Below, piece by piece: positions 55,501 through 62,922 of a DNA stretch of 64,000 nt. The position numbers and the translations under genes are program-made. Below the pieces are notes generated by a model. The model saw only the letters and a program-made list of their open reading frames with translations. It had not been told where the DNA came from and did not search any database. The stretch covers positions 186,001 to 250,000 of the forward strand of contig NZ_AP024904.1 in NCBI RefSeq assembly GCF_024347095.1, read 5' to 3'. Origin of the DNA: Vibrio rhizosphaerae. GTDB taxonomy: Bacteria > Pseudomonadota > Gammaproteobacteria > Enterobacterales > Vibrionaceae. How positions within the stretch are numbered: the stretch's first letter is position 1; each line of letters begins with the position of its first letter.

Positions 55501-55658
55501 ACTGAAAACTCTTCCGGTAAACTTTCGAGATCTTGTATATAACTTTCCCAGGTCTCTTCGTTATCTTTCCCATATTTCTGGTAAACAGAAAAAGGAGTAT
55601 GGACATGCAAGTCCCACTTCCTCCACACGGCGCCTTTCGGATAATTATTATTTATCAT
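52593..55658 (-). CDS. PHP domain-AAA/SMC-like ATPase (TrlF-type)
   Basis: 1021-residue cytoplasmic protein. It has an N-terminal PHP phosphoesterase domain with metal ligands His18 and His20 in WDLHVHTPFS and a late CSDAH block (about 261-265). An SMC/RecN-like ATPase follows: Walker A GNKGSGKS at 356-363, about 400 residues of coiled coil rich in Lys/Glu, then the signature LSPGERGALLLVFYLLLD, Walker B PLIIDQPEDNLDN and H-loop MVTHNPNLAV. This order fits the TrlF family; related PHP- or nuclease-ATPases occur in phage-defence islands. ATG 55658 follows AAGGA; the longer frame to 55703 has none. It sits behind module P2 in islet III. A defence role is inference. Confidence 0.8.
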   Translation of the reverse strand: MINNNYPKGAVWRKWDLHVHTPFSVYQKYGKDNEETWESYIQDLESLPEEFSVIGINDYLFIDGYKKLTNEQQLKGRLSNLKLLPVIEFRIEKFAGVQFQDLKRINLHVIFSDEVSVETIQSQFLNTLEQSYTFESDNTWSRAITPESLKELGAKIKKSVPENQLHRYGSDLMEGFNNLNVKEDKIFDALKKDCFLGKYLIAIGKTEWAELKWTDASIATKKSIINKADIVFTSAESIETFIKAKNQLTEQGVNDLLLDCSDAHYLSSSDDKDRIGKCFTWLKADPTFDGLKQAINEPLERVFIGDAPPLFERVSKNKTKYIKKLTITQVEGYSDNNVWFKDVCIPFSSELVAVIGNKGSGKSAIADILSLCSNYHDNKDFSFLTPNKFRAKNGRLAKKFEAKVTWESGNENTKNLDESPADTDVLEVKYLPQGRFERLTNEISSASEFQEEIESVVFSHIPETENLGALSFKELIEKKTVAVTEDIDALISDIKDINSEIIDLERKATDHYKAEVANKLKKKREELQALEEPVPISNPNEDPVKKQKHESINKRISDIRAEIERIEGSIKKSESDKKVSINNIQKISDVISSIKQKNNDFAEFKDEIGGKLFGFDVDIEKLISVEIDLSRLNHILKLEEKSLESSKLLLGEIEKNDSERSEPDNKSLNDILEDNKNLLKLEKGRLDSEQQAYQEYITAKEGWEKDKKTLLGSREAPNTILYFEAELVYLNEELPRKIEQEYEKRRAIAREIFDKRYEVIGVYKSARSKLNEIIAKNSDTLKNYKIEVDASLVKSSDFVSKFLGYILQNRMGSFHSKDGGEKEIVALASEIDFDDKDSVINFLDKLIEAFKYDKRSGQNNVPREIAQQVKDLQGLYNYLFSLSFLGYNYQLKQGDKELEQLSPGERGALLLVFYLLLDKNDIPLIIDQPEDNLDNHSVATVLVPFIRAAKKKRQIIMVTHNPNLAVVSDAEQVIYVNLNKENSYTFSTLSGSIENRAINQKIVEVLEGAMPAFNTRKRKYY

Positions 55659-55717
55659 TAGAGTCCTTATCCATTTCCAAAGTTGTATAAAGCGTTTCGG
55701 CACGCATATTTACATAA

Positions 55718-55985
55718 CAGTTTATTGTACAGAACTACTCTATGAGAATATTTCTGTATAACTTACTGACACTTGATGAAATTTCTGTCCTAATGGCATA
55801 AAAACACAAACAAAATACCAGTAAAAAATGTCACTACGTCAGAAATCACAACACTGTCTAACTCACTCACAAATGATTGACTAACGTTCCCACCCACCAT
55901 AAACATCTCAGATAAGCGCCATTGGTTTGCAAATAAGCACTTAAACACAGTAAATAGCATTGGATAGGTTACAGAAAATCGCCAG
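55718..55985 (-). promoter_or_regulatory. Conserved upstream module P2 of islet III
   Basis: Reverse complement matches positions 1-256 nearly throughout, including CAATCATTTGTGAG, AATGCTAT and TTAGACAGTGTTGTG blocks. The arms TGTACAGAA (55726-55734) and TTCTGTATA (55752-55760) are 17 nt apart, as in P1 and P3. The -10-like hexamer on the reverse strand is TACAAT. The gene start is 68 bp away, almost as for hamA. Confidence 0.65.
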
Positions 55986-56079
55986 AAAAAATTGACACAA
56001 ACATGACATTTTTTGATGTAGATAGGCTTTGTACAAAATTGCAGCGTTTTTATTATCAGGAAATTGGCCTTCTAAGAAT

Positions 56080-56790
56080 GTTTCACTAAATTCAAACAAA
56101 CCACTCAACCAAGAAAATCATTCAAGGATGAATGATTAGGCTTTTCCGGGCAGGACGCCCGTAAAAGCTGGTTCTGGAAAGCGCACACCCAAGCCCAACA
56201 AAAAAGATGTTCTGGTTCGTCTTTCATCTTTGAAAGATGAACTGGCGCACTGGGCACCGATGCTTCTGAAATCACTGACGCTGATTGTGCGTCAAATCTG
56301 GGAGCCTGAGGCTGGGAAGATAAAATTGTGACTCTGCGGTTTGGTGCGCAATCCCATTACGCGATTTCATTAGCATCTCCGACTGCGCCCCAGGTACTTT
56401 TTCAAGGCCGAAAAAGTACCCCAAAAGGCCTTTGGGTTGAGTTTAGCGCACATAATCAGGGTCGGATTGATTCGCATCCTGCTCAAGCAATTCTGAAAAA
56501 TCGTCCATGATTTTTCACCCTGAGAGCATCGTTCAATTGAGCTTTGTTGATTCAATGTTTCACTAAATTCAAACAAACCACCCAACCAAGAAAACCATTC
56601 ATGGATGAATGGTTAAGCTTTTCCGGGCAGGACGCCCGTAAAAGCTGGTTCTGGAAAGCGCACTCCCAAGCTCAACAAAAAAGATTTTCTGGTTCGTCTT
56701 TCATCTTTGAAAGATGAACTGGCGCACTGAGTAACGATGTCTCTGAAATCGAAAAACGAATTGTGCGTCAAATTTCGGTGCCGGAGGCGG
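56080..56790 (-). repeat. Two reverse hairpin-rich repeats left of islet III
   Basis: About 56080-56290 is a partial unit (AATGTTTCACT..., AATCATTC/GAATGATT stem, GGGC/GCCC stem, TCTTTCATCTTTGAAAGATG). About 56291-56790 is a fuller unit with GTACTTTTTC/GAAAAAGTAC, TGAAAAATC/GATTTTTCA and AACCATTC/GAATGGTT. Both are in reverse orientation and border xds. Frames of 60-71 codons inside them are not called as genes. Confidence 0.7.
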
Positions 56791-56903
56791 GGGAATAGGA
56801 AAAGTGCTCATGCGCGGTTTGACACGTTCAGACTCAAGCAAACGCCAGTCGCAAAACAATGACAGGGGACGGCAAGCGTCCCCTGATTGAAGAAAGGTGT
56901 TGA

Positions 56904-59501
56904 TTAGGCGTAGCGTCGGATTACCAGTAGCCCGAATAAAGAGACCAAAAGCACGCCGTTGACTGCGCCGCCCATTTTCAGCTCCAGCACCGCAGGATCA
57001 TGGTCTGATGCGCGGTATTGGTCACGGTATTTAGGCAGGTCGCCCTTATATTTGTTGCTGTAGTCAAACAGAGAAGACTCAGCCGCATTGATATGCCAGT
57101 CGGTGGCATCAATGACATGCATTTTCAGACTCGGGCTAATCAGAATGTGGTCTAAAGAACCCACCTCATCGTTGTATGAGTAACTCCAGTTGTCAGGATG
57201 AATCATACTGACCGCACTGATGTAACCATAACCCTGCGTGATGTCAGCACCTTGATCGCCAAACTGCGGTTTGCCGTTGATGAAGGTATTTCTGGCGGCA
57301 TGAATAGTTTTGCCGTATTTCGCCGGAGTGTAATCGGTCAGAACCAGGAGTGGATCTTCCTTACCGTACGCGTTGAGGTCGCCGAGAATCACTTGATGGC
57401 CCGGGATCTTTTTCAGTGCTTCGCCAAGAGCCACGGCTGCGGCAACGCGGAAGTTCTCACATGAGCCTTGGAAATCGCGGTCTTGCTGGCCTTGTCCGCC
57501 ACTCTCAACCGGTGCGGCATCTTCCCAGCAGGTTGAACCTTTGGATTTAAAGTGGTTTACCGCGATGGTCAGTGCTTGCTCACCACCTTGATTACTGCGG
57601 ACGGTAAAGGTTGGTGCGAGAGAATCGCGCTGATAGTTTTTACCGTCTTCAATGAGATTGCCATCTTTGTCATACACCGCCGGAGCCTGCTGTGAAGGCA
57701 TGTGGATAATCCGTGGGGTGGTCAGCGTGACCCGTTGGCTGCGATAGATGAGGCCGGTGGTAATTGCATCGGTGCCGATGGAATCCCGTGAATCGATGGT
57801 GCCGTCCTGATTGGTATCCATCGCCACATACTGATAGCGGTTTTCCGGTTTGCGAATCTGTTGATTGAGCTGTTCGACCAACTGATGAATCGCGCCACCC
57901 TCTCCGAAACCGTTATTTTCAATTTCCATCAGGCCGACGATATCCGCATCGAGCTGCAAGATAGCGCGCACGATTTTTGCCTGCTGGATTTCAAATTCAG
58001 CGGCAGTTTTGGCCCCGCGGTTGCTGCCATGCGTATTGGCATCGCCGCCAAACGGCGAATTGAAATAATTCAGTACATTAAACGTCGCAATCCGTAAATC
58101 ACCGCCTTTTTTCACTTGTGGCGCAGCATTCCGGGGGGAATTGTGCACGAAATTATCCTGAGACAGGGTATTGGTCATGACCAGACGATATTCACCATAG
58201 GTGTAGGTGAGAATGCCCTGAGCACCACGGAGGGTATCATTGATACGGATATAATCTTCAGTCGAACCGTCCTGATCGATGTCGCTGCGGCCAAATTGCG
58301 GGTAGTAAGGAATTTTGCCATCTGCGGCTGTCTGGTCGGATTCGATAAACAGACGACGCTGCGCATTTTCCAGACTTTGCTGTTTGGCTTGTTCTGAACC
58401 GGCAGCGAAATTTTGGTTTGGCTGAACGTTAACACGCCCCTGTGCGACGACCATGTTGTTGCGTCGGGCATCGTAATCGTAACTGAAAGTCCGCGTGACA
58501 CGCATGTTCAGATCGGCAGGGAGATTGACCAGCATACCTTCATAACGCTCCAGCGTTTGGGCAAAGTTATCATCACTCTCCGATGGGACGATATCCGTTG
58601 CCTGTGGCGGTTGCTGCTCGCCCAGTTTGACCCATTGACGGTTATCCGCAGAGAGCTCGGTTAAATCATAATATTCTTTGACTTTACCTTTGGCACAAAC
58701 CACATCGCCGGGTTTGAGATCGGAGGCTGACTGGCCGGTGTAAATAAATAACCCTTCAGAAGTATTGCTGTTGTAGTCATCTTCCAGCGCTTGCAGGTAG
58801 AAGCCTTTGGTGATGCCGGTGGTGACACCACTGACCACACCTTTCACCGTATATTGCTGATCCGTGGTGTTACCGGAGCCACTGAGCAGCGGCGAGCGAC
58901 TGCCTTCTCCCTGAACTTCTTGAATTGAGATAAAGGATTCACCTTCGCAAGTAAAGGTCGGCACCGGGCTGTCGATGTCAACGCTGCCGAGTCCGTCGAT
59001 ATTGTCTTTTGCAGCCGTGGTCCACTGTGAGGCCACATAGGTTGGCGACGGGGTGAATGCATTGGACTGACGCACTAAGGTGACGTCTTTGGCAAAATAG
59101 CTGCCGCCCATGGTGCCAATCACATCATGTACAGCGCCGTTGTGCAGTAAAGCTACCGGGTCATTACCATTAAAATTCAGGACGCTTCCGTTGGTCTCCT
59201 GACTGAGTGCCAGAATATCCTGACTGGCTTGGGTGTTGGCAATGACGAGTACACCGTGGGCTGGAATGGTCCGCCCGTCGAGTGGGAGTTTATTGCCCCA
59301 TTCGCCATTGCCATTGATGGATTTTGCTAGTGTATAACCGTCCAGCGTGCTGGATTGATCACTGGTATTGGCGATTTCGATGGCCTTGTTGAATCCCGAG
59401 CCTTCGACATACTGGGACAGCAAAATATCGGCATGGGCCGATAACGAGAGGATGCTTCCGATGGCAATCGAAAGATATGATAGCGAGCTTTTGACTTTCA
59501 T
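56904..59501 (-). CDS. xds: Secreted endonuclease, ExeM/NucH (Xds) type
   Basis: 865-residue exported nuclease. The signal peptide ends near SLSAHA-DILLSQ. An N-terminal lamin-tail-like domain follows (YVEGSGFNKAIEIANTS), then an OB-like region (about 190-300) and a C-terminal endonuclease/exonuclease/phosphatase domain with ATFNVLNYFNSPFGGD, MEIENNG, NHFKSKGS, LGDLNAYGKEDP and SDHDP, which carry the catalytic Glu, Asp, Asn and His. In Vibrio cholerae Xds degrades extracellular DNA for phosphate, biofilm and NET escape. The tail GGAVNGVLLVSLFGLLVIRR resembles a GlyGly-CTERM sorting signal for rhombosortase and type II secretion. Confidence 0.88.
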   Translation of the reverse strand: MKVKSSLSYLSIAIGSILSLSAHADILLSQYVEGSGFNKAIEIANTSDQSSTLDGYTLAKSINGNGEWGNKLPLDGRTIPAHGVLVIANTQASQDILALSQETNGSVLNFNGNDPVALLHNGAVHDVIGTMGGSYFAKDVTLVRQSNAFTPSPTYVASQWTTAAKDNIDGLGSVDIDSPVPTFTCEGESFISIQEVQGEGSRSPLLSGSGNTTDQQYTVKGVVSGVTTGITKGFYLQALEDDYNSNTSEGLFIYTGQSASDLKPGDVVCAKGKVKEYYDLTELSADNRQWVKLGEQQPPQATDIVPSESDDNFAQTLERYEGMLVNLPADLNMRVTRTFSYDYDARRNNMVVAQGRVNVQPNQNFAAGSEQAKQQSLENAQRRLFIESDQTAADGKIPYYPQFGRSDIDQDGSTEDYIRINDTLRGAQGILTYTYGEYRLVMTNTLSQDNFVHNSPRNAAPQVKKGGDLRIATFNVLNYFNSPFGGDANTHGSNRGAKTAAEFEIQQAKIVRAILQLDADIVGLMEIENNGFGEGGAIHQLVEQLNQQIRKPENRYQYVAMDTNQDGTIDSRDSIGTDAITTGLIYRSQRVTLTTPRIIHMPSQQAPAVYDKDGNLIEDGKNYQRDSLAPTFTVRSNQGGEQALTIAVNHFKSKGSTCWEDAAPVESGGQGQQDRDFQGSCENFRVAAAVALGEALKKIPGHQVILGDLNAYGKEDPLLVLTDYTPAKYGKTIHAARNTFINGKPQFGDQGADITQGYGYISAVSMIHPDNWSYSYNDEVGSLDHILISPSLKMHVIDATDWHINAAESSLFDYSNKYKGDLPKYRDQYRASDHDPAVLELKMGGAVNGVLLVSLFGLLVIRRYA

Positions 59502-59811
59502 TTCTGATCCACTTGACGTTGTTTTCCATAATGAGGTGAATTTCGTTCGTTACAAAGCAAATAATAAGCATTGATAATTCACTAGCAAAATAACGAGCGA
59601 CTCCTTTTATTCCTCGGTGTAGTTTTGCTTTTTAATATGAAACTAAAAATACATTTCAGTGAATTTGAGAAGTGAATCGCATAAATAGCGTCAATAAATT
59701 GATATGTGTCACATTATCATATGCAACAACATTTTAATGAAGAGGCTTTTACCACCGCGTGACGGTGGCTGAAGAAGTGCTGTGAGTGGCTCACAGCACG
59801 GGGATATGGGT
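59502..59811. other. Intergenic region upstream of xds
   Basis: About 310 bp, AT-rich; no gene. Holds the xds promoter side and the downstream end of the RimK-like gene. A GC stem (ACCACCGCG...CGGTGGC, about 59750-59769) may terminate one of them; no T run is obvious. Confidence 0.35.
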
Positions 59812-61263
59812 CTAGAAGCCGCGCATCTGAATCCGGCGGAGAAACTCGGTCATAATCCGGTCGTAAAGAAGGTCACCTAAGAAAGCGTCTTCCACATGGT
59901 GGTCGATACTCGGATTATCATTGACTTCAATGACATAGACCTGACCATCAACCTCTTTTAAATCCACACCATATAAGCCATTGCCGATTAAATTGGCGGC
60001 TTTCAGCGCGGTGTCGATGACATTTTTAGGCACTTGTTTGAGATCCAGTGTTTCAAAGCTGCCGGACGTGGTTCTGCCATTATTGTGGTGGTGATAAATC
60101 TGCCAGTGGCCGCGACTCATCATGTATTTGCACGAGAAAATTGCTTGGCGGTTGAGAATCCCGATCCGCCAGTCAAAATCTGTCGGCATAAATGCCTGAG
60201 CCAGAATCAGTGCACTCTTCTCAAATAACAAGGCAGCTTCTTGCTTTAGTGAATCCACATCACTGACTTTGATGACGCCGCGTGAGAAGGCCCCGTCAGG
60301 AATTTTGAGTACCATCGGAAATGACAGCTCAGCAAGCAGTTTTTCTTGCCAGTCCGGATCAAAGCTTTGCACAATCACGCTCTTCGGTGCGGGAATATGA
60401 TTACGTTGCAGTAACTCGGTCAGAAAGACTTTATTGGTACATTTCATAATGGATTCAGAATCATCCATGACCACCAGTCCCATTTTTTCAGCTGTTTTGG
60501 CAAAGCGATAGGTTTCGTTACTGATATTGGTTGTGGCGCGAATGAATAACCCGTCAAACTCGCCTAAACGAGACAGATGCTCTGCCGTAATCGTTTCCAG
60601 ATTCATACCGAGTCGCTGGGCGGCTTTCTGGAATCGTTTAAGGGCGGCTTTATCCGATGGCGGCATTTTTTCTTCCGGATCGACTAACATCGCAAGATCG
60701 TAGCGAGACGCTTTATTTTGTTTCGGGCTTTTCCAGACTTTCTGGGAGAATTTTTCCAGTGATTCAATAAAGAAGTCCTGTTCTGGGTCAGTCAGTTCCT
60801 GAAACGGGAATGGTCGAATCGATTTGATGTGCCACTGCTGATTATGTCTGGATAGCACCAGATGGATCACCGGAATCATAAACTGCTCAAACAGATGACG
60901 TGCCAGTTTCTCCAACCCTTTTTGCGGGGTGCGGCCAAAGTAAATTTTGCACTGTAGTTCATGCTCTGACGGATAGAGTTTATTCAGTTTGAGCAGATTG
61001 GAAGAGTGCAGAAATGGTTGATGGATGTCGTTAATCGCCATCACCCGGGGAATGACCCGGTGTCCTCTTGCTTCAGCCATGAGTGAGCAATAGTAACCGC
61101 TACTCATATAGTCATAGCTGCGACATAAGTTCACAACCTGAATCGATTTGTGGGTGGGTTTCCAGTCGGCGTTCAGATAGTTCTGAACACTGATGACTTG
61201 ATCGGAAGGGAAATATTGGTGCCAGTCATCGGTATGATCGGTCACAATGAAAAGATTTGCCAT
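59812..61263 (-). CDS. RimK-like ATP-grasp ligase
   Basis: 483-residue protein. An N-terminal domain of about 190 residues (LFIVTDHTDDWHQYFPSDQV, SGYYCSLMAEARGHRV) is followed by a RimK-type ATP-grasp domain (CTNKVFLTELLQRNHIPAPK, ILNRQAIFSCKYM, GLYGVDLKEVDGQVYVIEVN with the metal-binding Glu/Asn). RimK family enzymes add glutamate or other residues to protein tails or make peptides. This longer type is regularly found next to a GNAT/peptidase-C39 gene, as here, divergent across 130 bp. The pair probably acts on one peptide or protein target, which is unknown. Confidence 0.78.
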   Translation of the reverse strand: MANLFIVTDHTDDWHQYFPSDQVISVQNYLNADWKPTHKSIQVVNLCRSYDYMSSGYYCSLMAEARGHRVIPRVMAINDIHQPFLHSSNLLKLNKLYPSEHELQCKIYFGRTPQKGLEKLARHLFEQFMIPVIHLVLSRHNQQWHIKSIRPFPFQELTDPEQDFFIESLEKFSQKVWKSPKQNKASRYDLAMLVDPEEKMPPSDKAALKRFQKAAQRLGMNLETITAEHLSRLGEFDGLFIRATTNISNETYRFAKTAEKMGLVVMDDSESIMKCTNKVFLTELLQRNHIPAPKSVIVQSFDPDWQEKLLAELSFPMVLKIPDGAFSRGVIKVSDVDSLKQEAALLFEKSALILAQAFMPTDFDWRIGILNRQAIFSCKYMMSRGHWQIYHHHNNGRTTSGSFETLDLKQVPKNVIDTALKAANLIGNGLYGVDLKEVDGQVYVIEVNDNPSIDHHVEDAFLGDLLYDRIMTEFLRRIQMRGF

Positions 61264-61394
61264 GTTTTATGATTCCGGTTGCATGATCGTTTATCTCTTA
61301 TCAAGCGTCATCCTTGATCAGGATAAGTCGCTTGTAGAGATGAACGTATCGACATAATATTGCATCGCAATCTTCTAACCTTTTGAGGCATCGT

Positions 61395-62507
61395 ATGGAC
61401 ATTCGTCATGCGAACCACACTGATCTTTCTGCGCTAAATGCACTAGAGCAACAGCTTTTCACCGGAGACAAAATCTCACCACGTCAAATGCGGCGGTTTT
61501 TGAAATCGGCACACGCGGCCATGTTTGTTGCCGAATCCGACAGCCAACTGGCAGGCTATGCTTTACTTCTGTTTCACCAAGGTACACAGCTATCAAGGTT
61601 GTATTCGATTGCCGTAAACCCTGACTTCAGAGGACGAGGCATTGCTCAACAACTGATGGAGCAATGTGAGCGTGCAGCTCTTGATCAAGGTGCTTGTACA
61701 TTACGGCTAGAAGTCCGTGATGACAATAGGGCAGCGTTAAAATTATATGAAAAAATGGGCTATAAACGGCTCAAAATACTGATGCATTATTATGATGACC
61801 AGTGTGACGGGATTCGGATGCAAAAACGGCTTGATCCGCATGAGCCTCGTTTAGAGATTCCGGTTCCGCTTTATGTCCAGACGACTCCGTTTACCTGCGG
61901 TGCCGCCTGTTTGTTGATGAGTTTTGCACGCTTTGAACCGGATACCGAGCTGAGCCGTACCCATGAGCTACAGCTATGGCGTGAGGCAACAACAATCTAT
62001 ATGACATCAGGGCATGGCGGCTGTAGCGGACATGGGCTGGCGCTGGCTGCGGCGCGGCGCGGATTTGAGGTGGAACTGTGGAGCCGTTCTTCAACGGTGC
62101 CTTTCATCGACGGGGTGCGGGATCCGAATAAAAAGTCGGTGATTGAATTAGTTCATCAGGACTTTTGTCAGCAACTGACTGCCCATTCAAATGTCACCGT
62201 CACAGATTTGCCACCGACACAGGCTGAGTTTGAACACTGGCTGGAGCAGGGGGCGAGTGTGTTACTGATGATCAGCACATATCGATTTACCGGTAACAAA
62301 GAGCCACACTGGATTTTACTCAGCGGGATGAGCGAACACTTTTTCTTTATTCACGATCCGCATGTGGATGATCAGGCTGATGTGGTCGCGGCGGCTTATA
62401 TTCCGGTCGGTAAGGCGGTGCTGACTCAGATCATTGGCTATGGTAAGCAGAAGCAGACATCGTGTGTGGTGATACGCAAAAAGAAAGCGCTCGAGAGAGC
62501 TGATTAA
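61395..62507 (+). CDS. GNAT acetyltransferase-peptidase C39-like fusion
   Basis: 370-residue fusion. Residues 1-150 are a GNAT acetyltransferase (SRLYSIAVNPDFRGRGIAQQ, RLEVRDDNRAALKLYEKMGY, giving the acetyl-CoA loop R-G-x-G-I-A). The rest is a papain-like C39 peptidase domain with Cys in VQTTPFTCGAACLLMSFARF, His in KEPHWILLSG and Asp in HDPHVDD, the triad used by bacteriocin-leader peptidases. Start at ATG 61395 with GAGG 6 nt upstream; the upstream TTG is not supported. Divergent from the RimK-like ligase. A joint role in modifying or maturing a peptide is inference. Confidence 0.75.
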   Translation: MDIRHANHTDLSALNALEQQLFTGDKISPRQMRRFLKSAHAAMFVAESDSQLAGYALLLFHQGTQLSRLYSIAVNPDFRGRGIAQQLMEQCERAALDQGACTLRLEVRDDNRAALKLYEKMGYKRLKILMHYYDDQCDGIRMQKRLDPHEPRLEIPVPLYVQTTPFTCGAACLLMSFARFEPDTELSRTHELQLWREATTIYMTSGHGGCSGHGLALAAARRGFEVELWSRSSTVPFIDGVRDPNKKSVIELVHQDFCQQLTAHSNVTVTDLPPTQAEFEHWLEQGASVLLMISTYRFTGNKEPHWILLSGMSEHFFFIHDPHVDDQADVVAAAYIPVGKAVLTQIIGYGKQKQTSCVVIRKKKALERAD

Positions 62508-62613
62508 ACGATTGAATCGATAGGAACGCCTAACACGAGCATCCGTAACGTGTTAGGTCAGACAATGGGTTTTGTACCGATGTGCCGTGTATAGATGCTG
62601 AACAGTAATATAC

Positions 62614-62781
62614 TCAGGCACATTTTTTATAGTCATTGTTTACGCATTGTTGCATTCCGGCTTCCTGAGCCTGACGAACCAGTTCTTCTCTTTCTGTCGT
62701 CACGGTTTCTGTTTCCTCGGGTGAGCGAAACGTTTCGATATCAAGTTCTGAAGGAACAAAGACATAATGTTTATTGAACAT
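62614..62781 (-). CDS. Small hypothetical protein, 55 residues
   Basis: A complete short gene: ATG at 62781, stop TGA at 62614. It encodes MFNKHYVFVPSELDIETFRS followed by an acidic/helical stretch (PEETETVTTEREELVRQ) and ending CVNNDYKKCA with two cysteines. GAGAGA lies 8 nt upstream. Codon use and acidic coiled-coil character fit a real small protein better than chance, but I do not recognise it. It lies between the GNAT-C39 gene and gnd. Confidence 0.5.
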   Translation of the reverse strand: MFNKHYVFVPSELDIETFRSPEETETVTTEREELVRQAQEAGMQQCVNNDYKKCA

Positions 62782-62824
62782 TTTTCGATCTCTCTATGGT
62801 GCTGATTGGGTGTTACAGATAAAA

Positions 62825-62856
62825 AAAGATGCTGCTTGATTTTAAGCAGCATCTTT
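62825..62856 (-). terminator. Terminator of gnd
   Basis: AAAGATGCTGCTT pairs with AAGCAGCATCTTT around GATTTT, with an A tract on the plus strand that gives a U run on the gnd transcript. Confidence 0.88.
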
Positions 62857-62922
62857 ATAAAGGTCAAATTTTAATCACAAATCTATTAGTAAACGAACGA
62901 TTTGCTGTCTGACTTGCGATGT

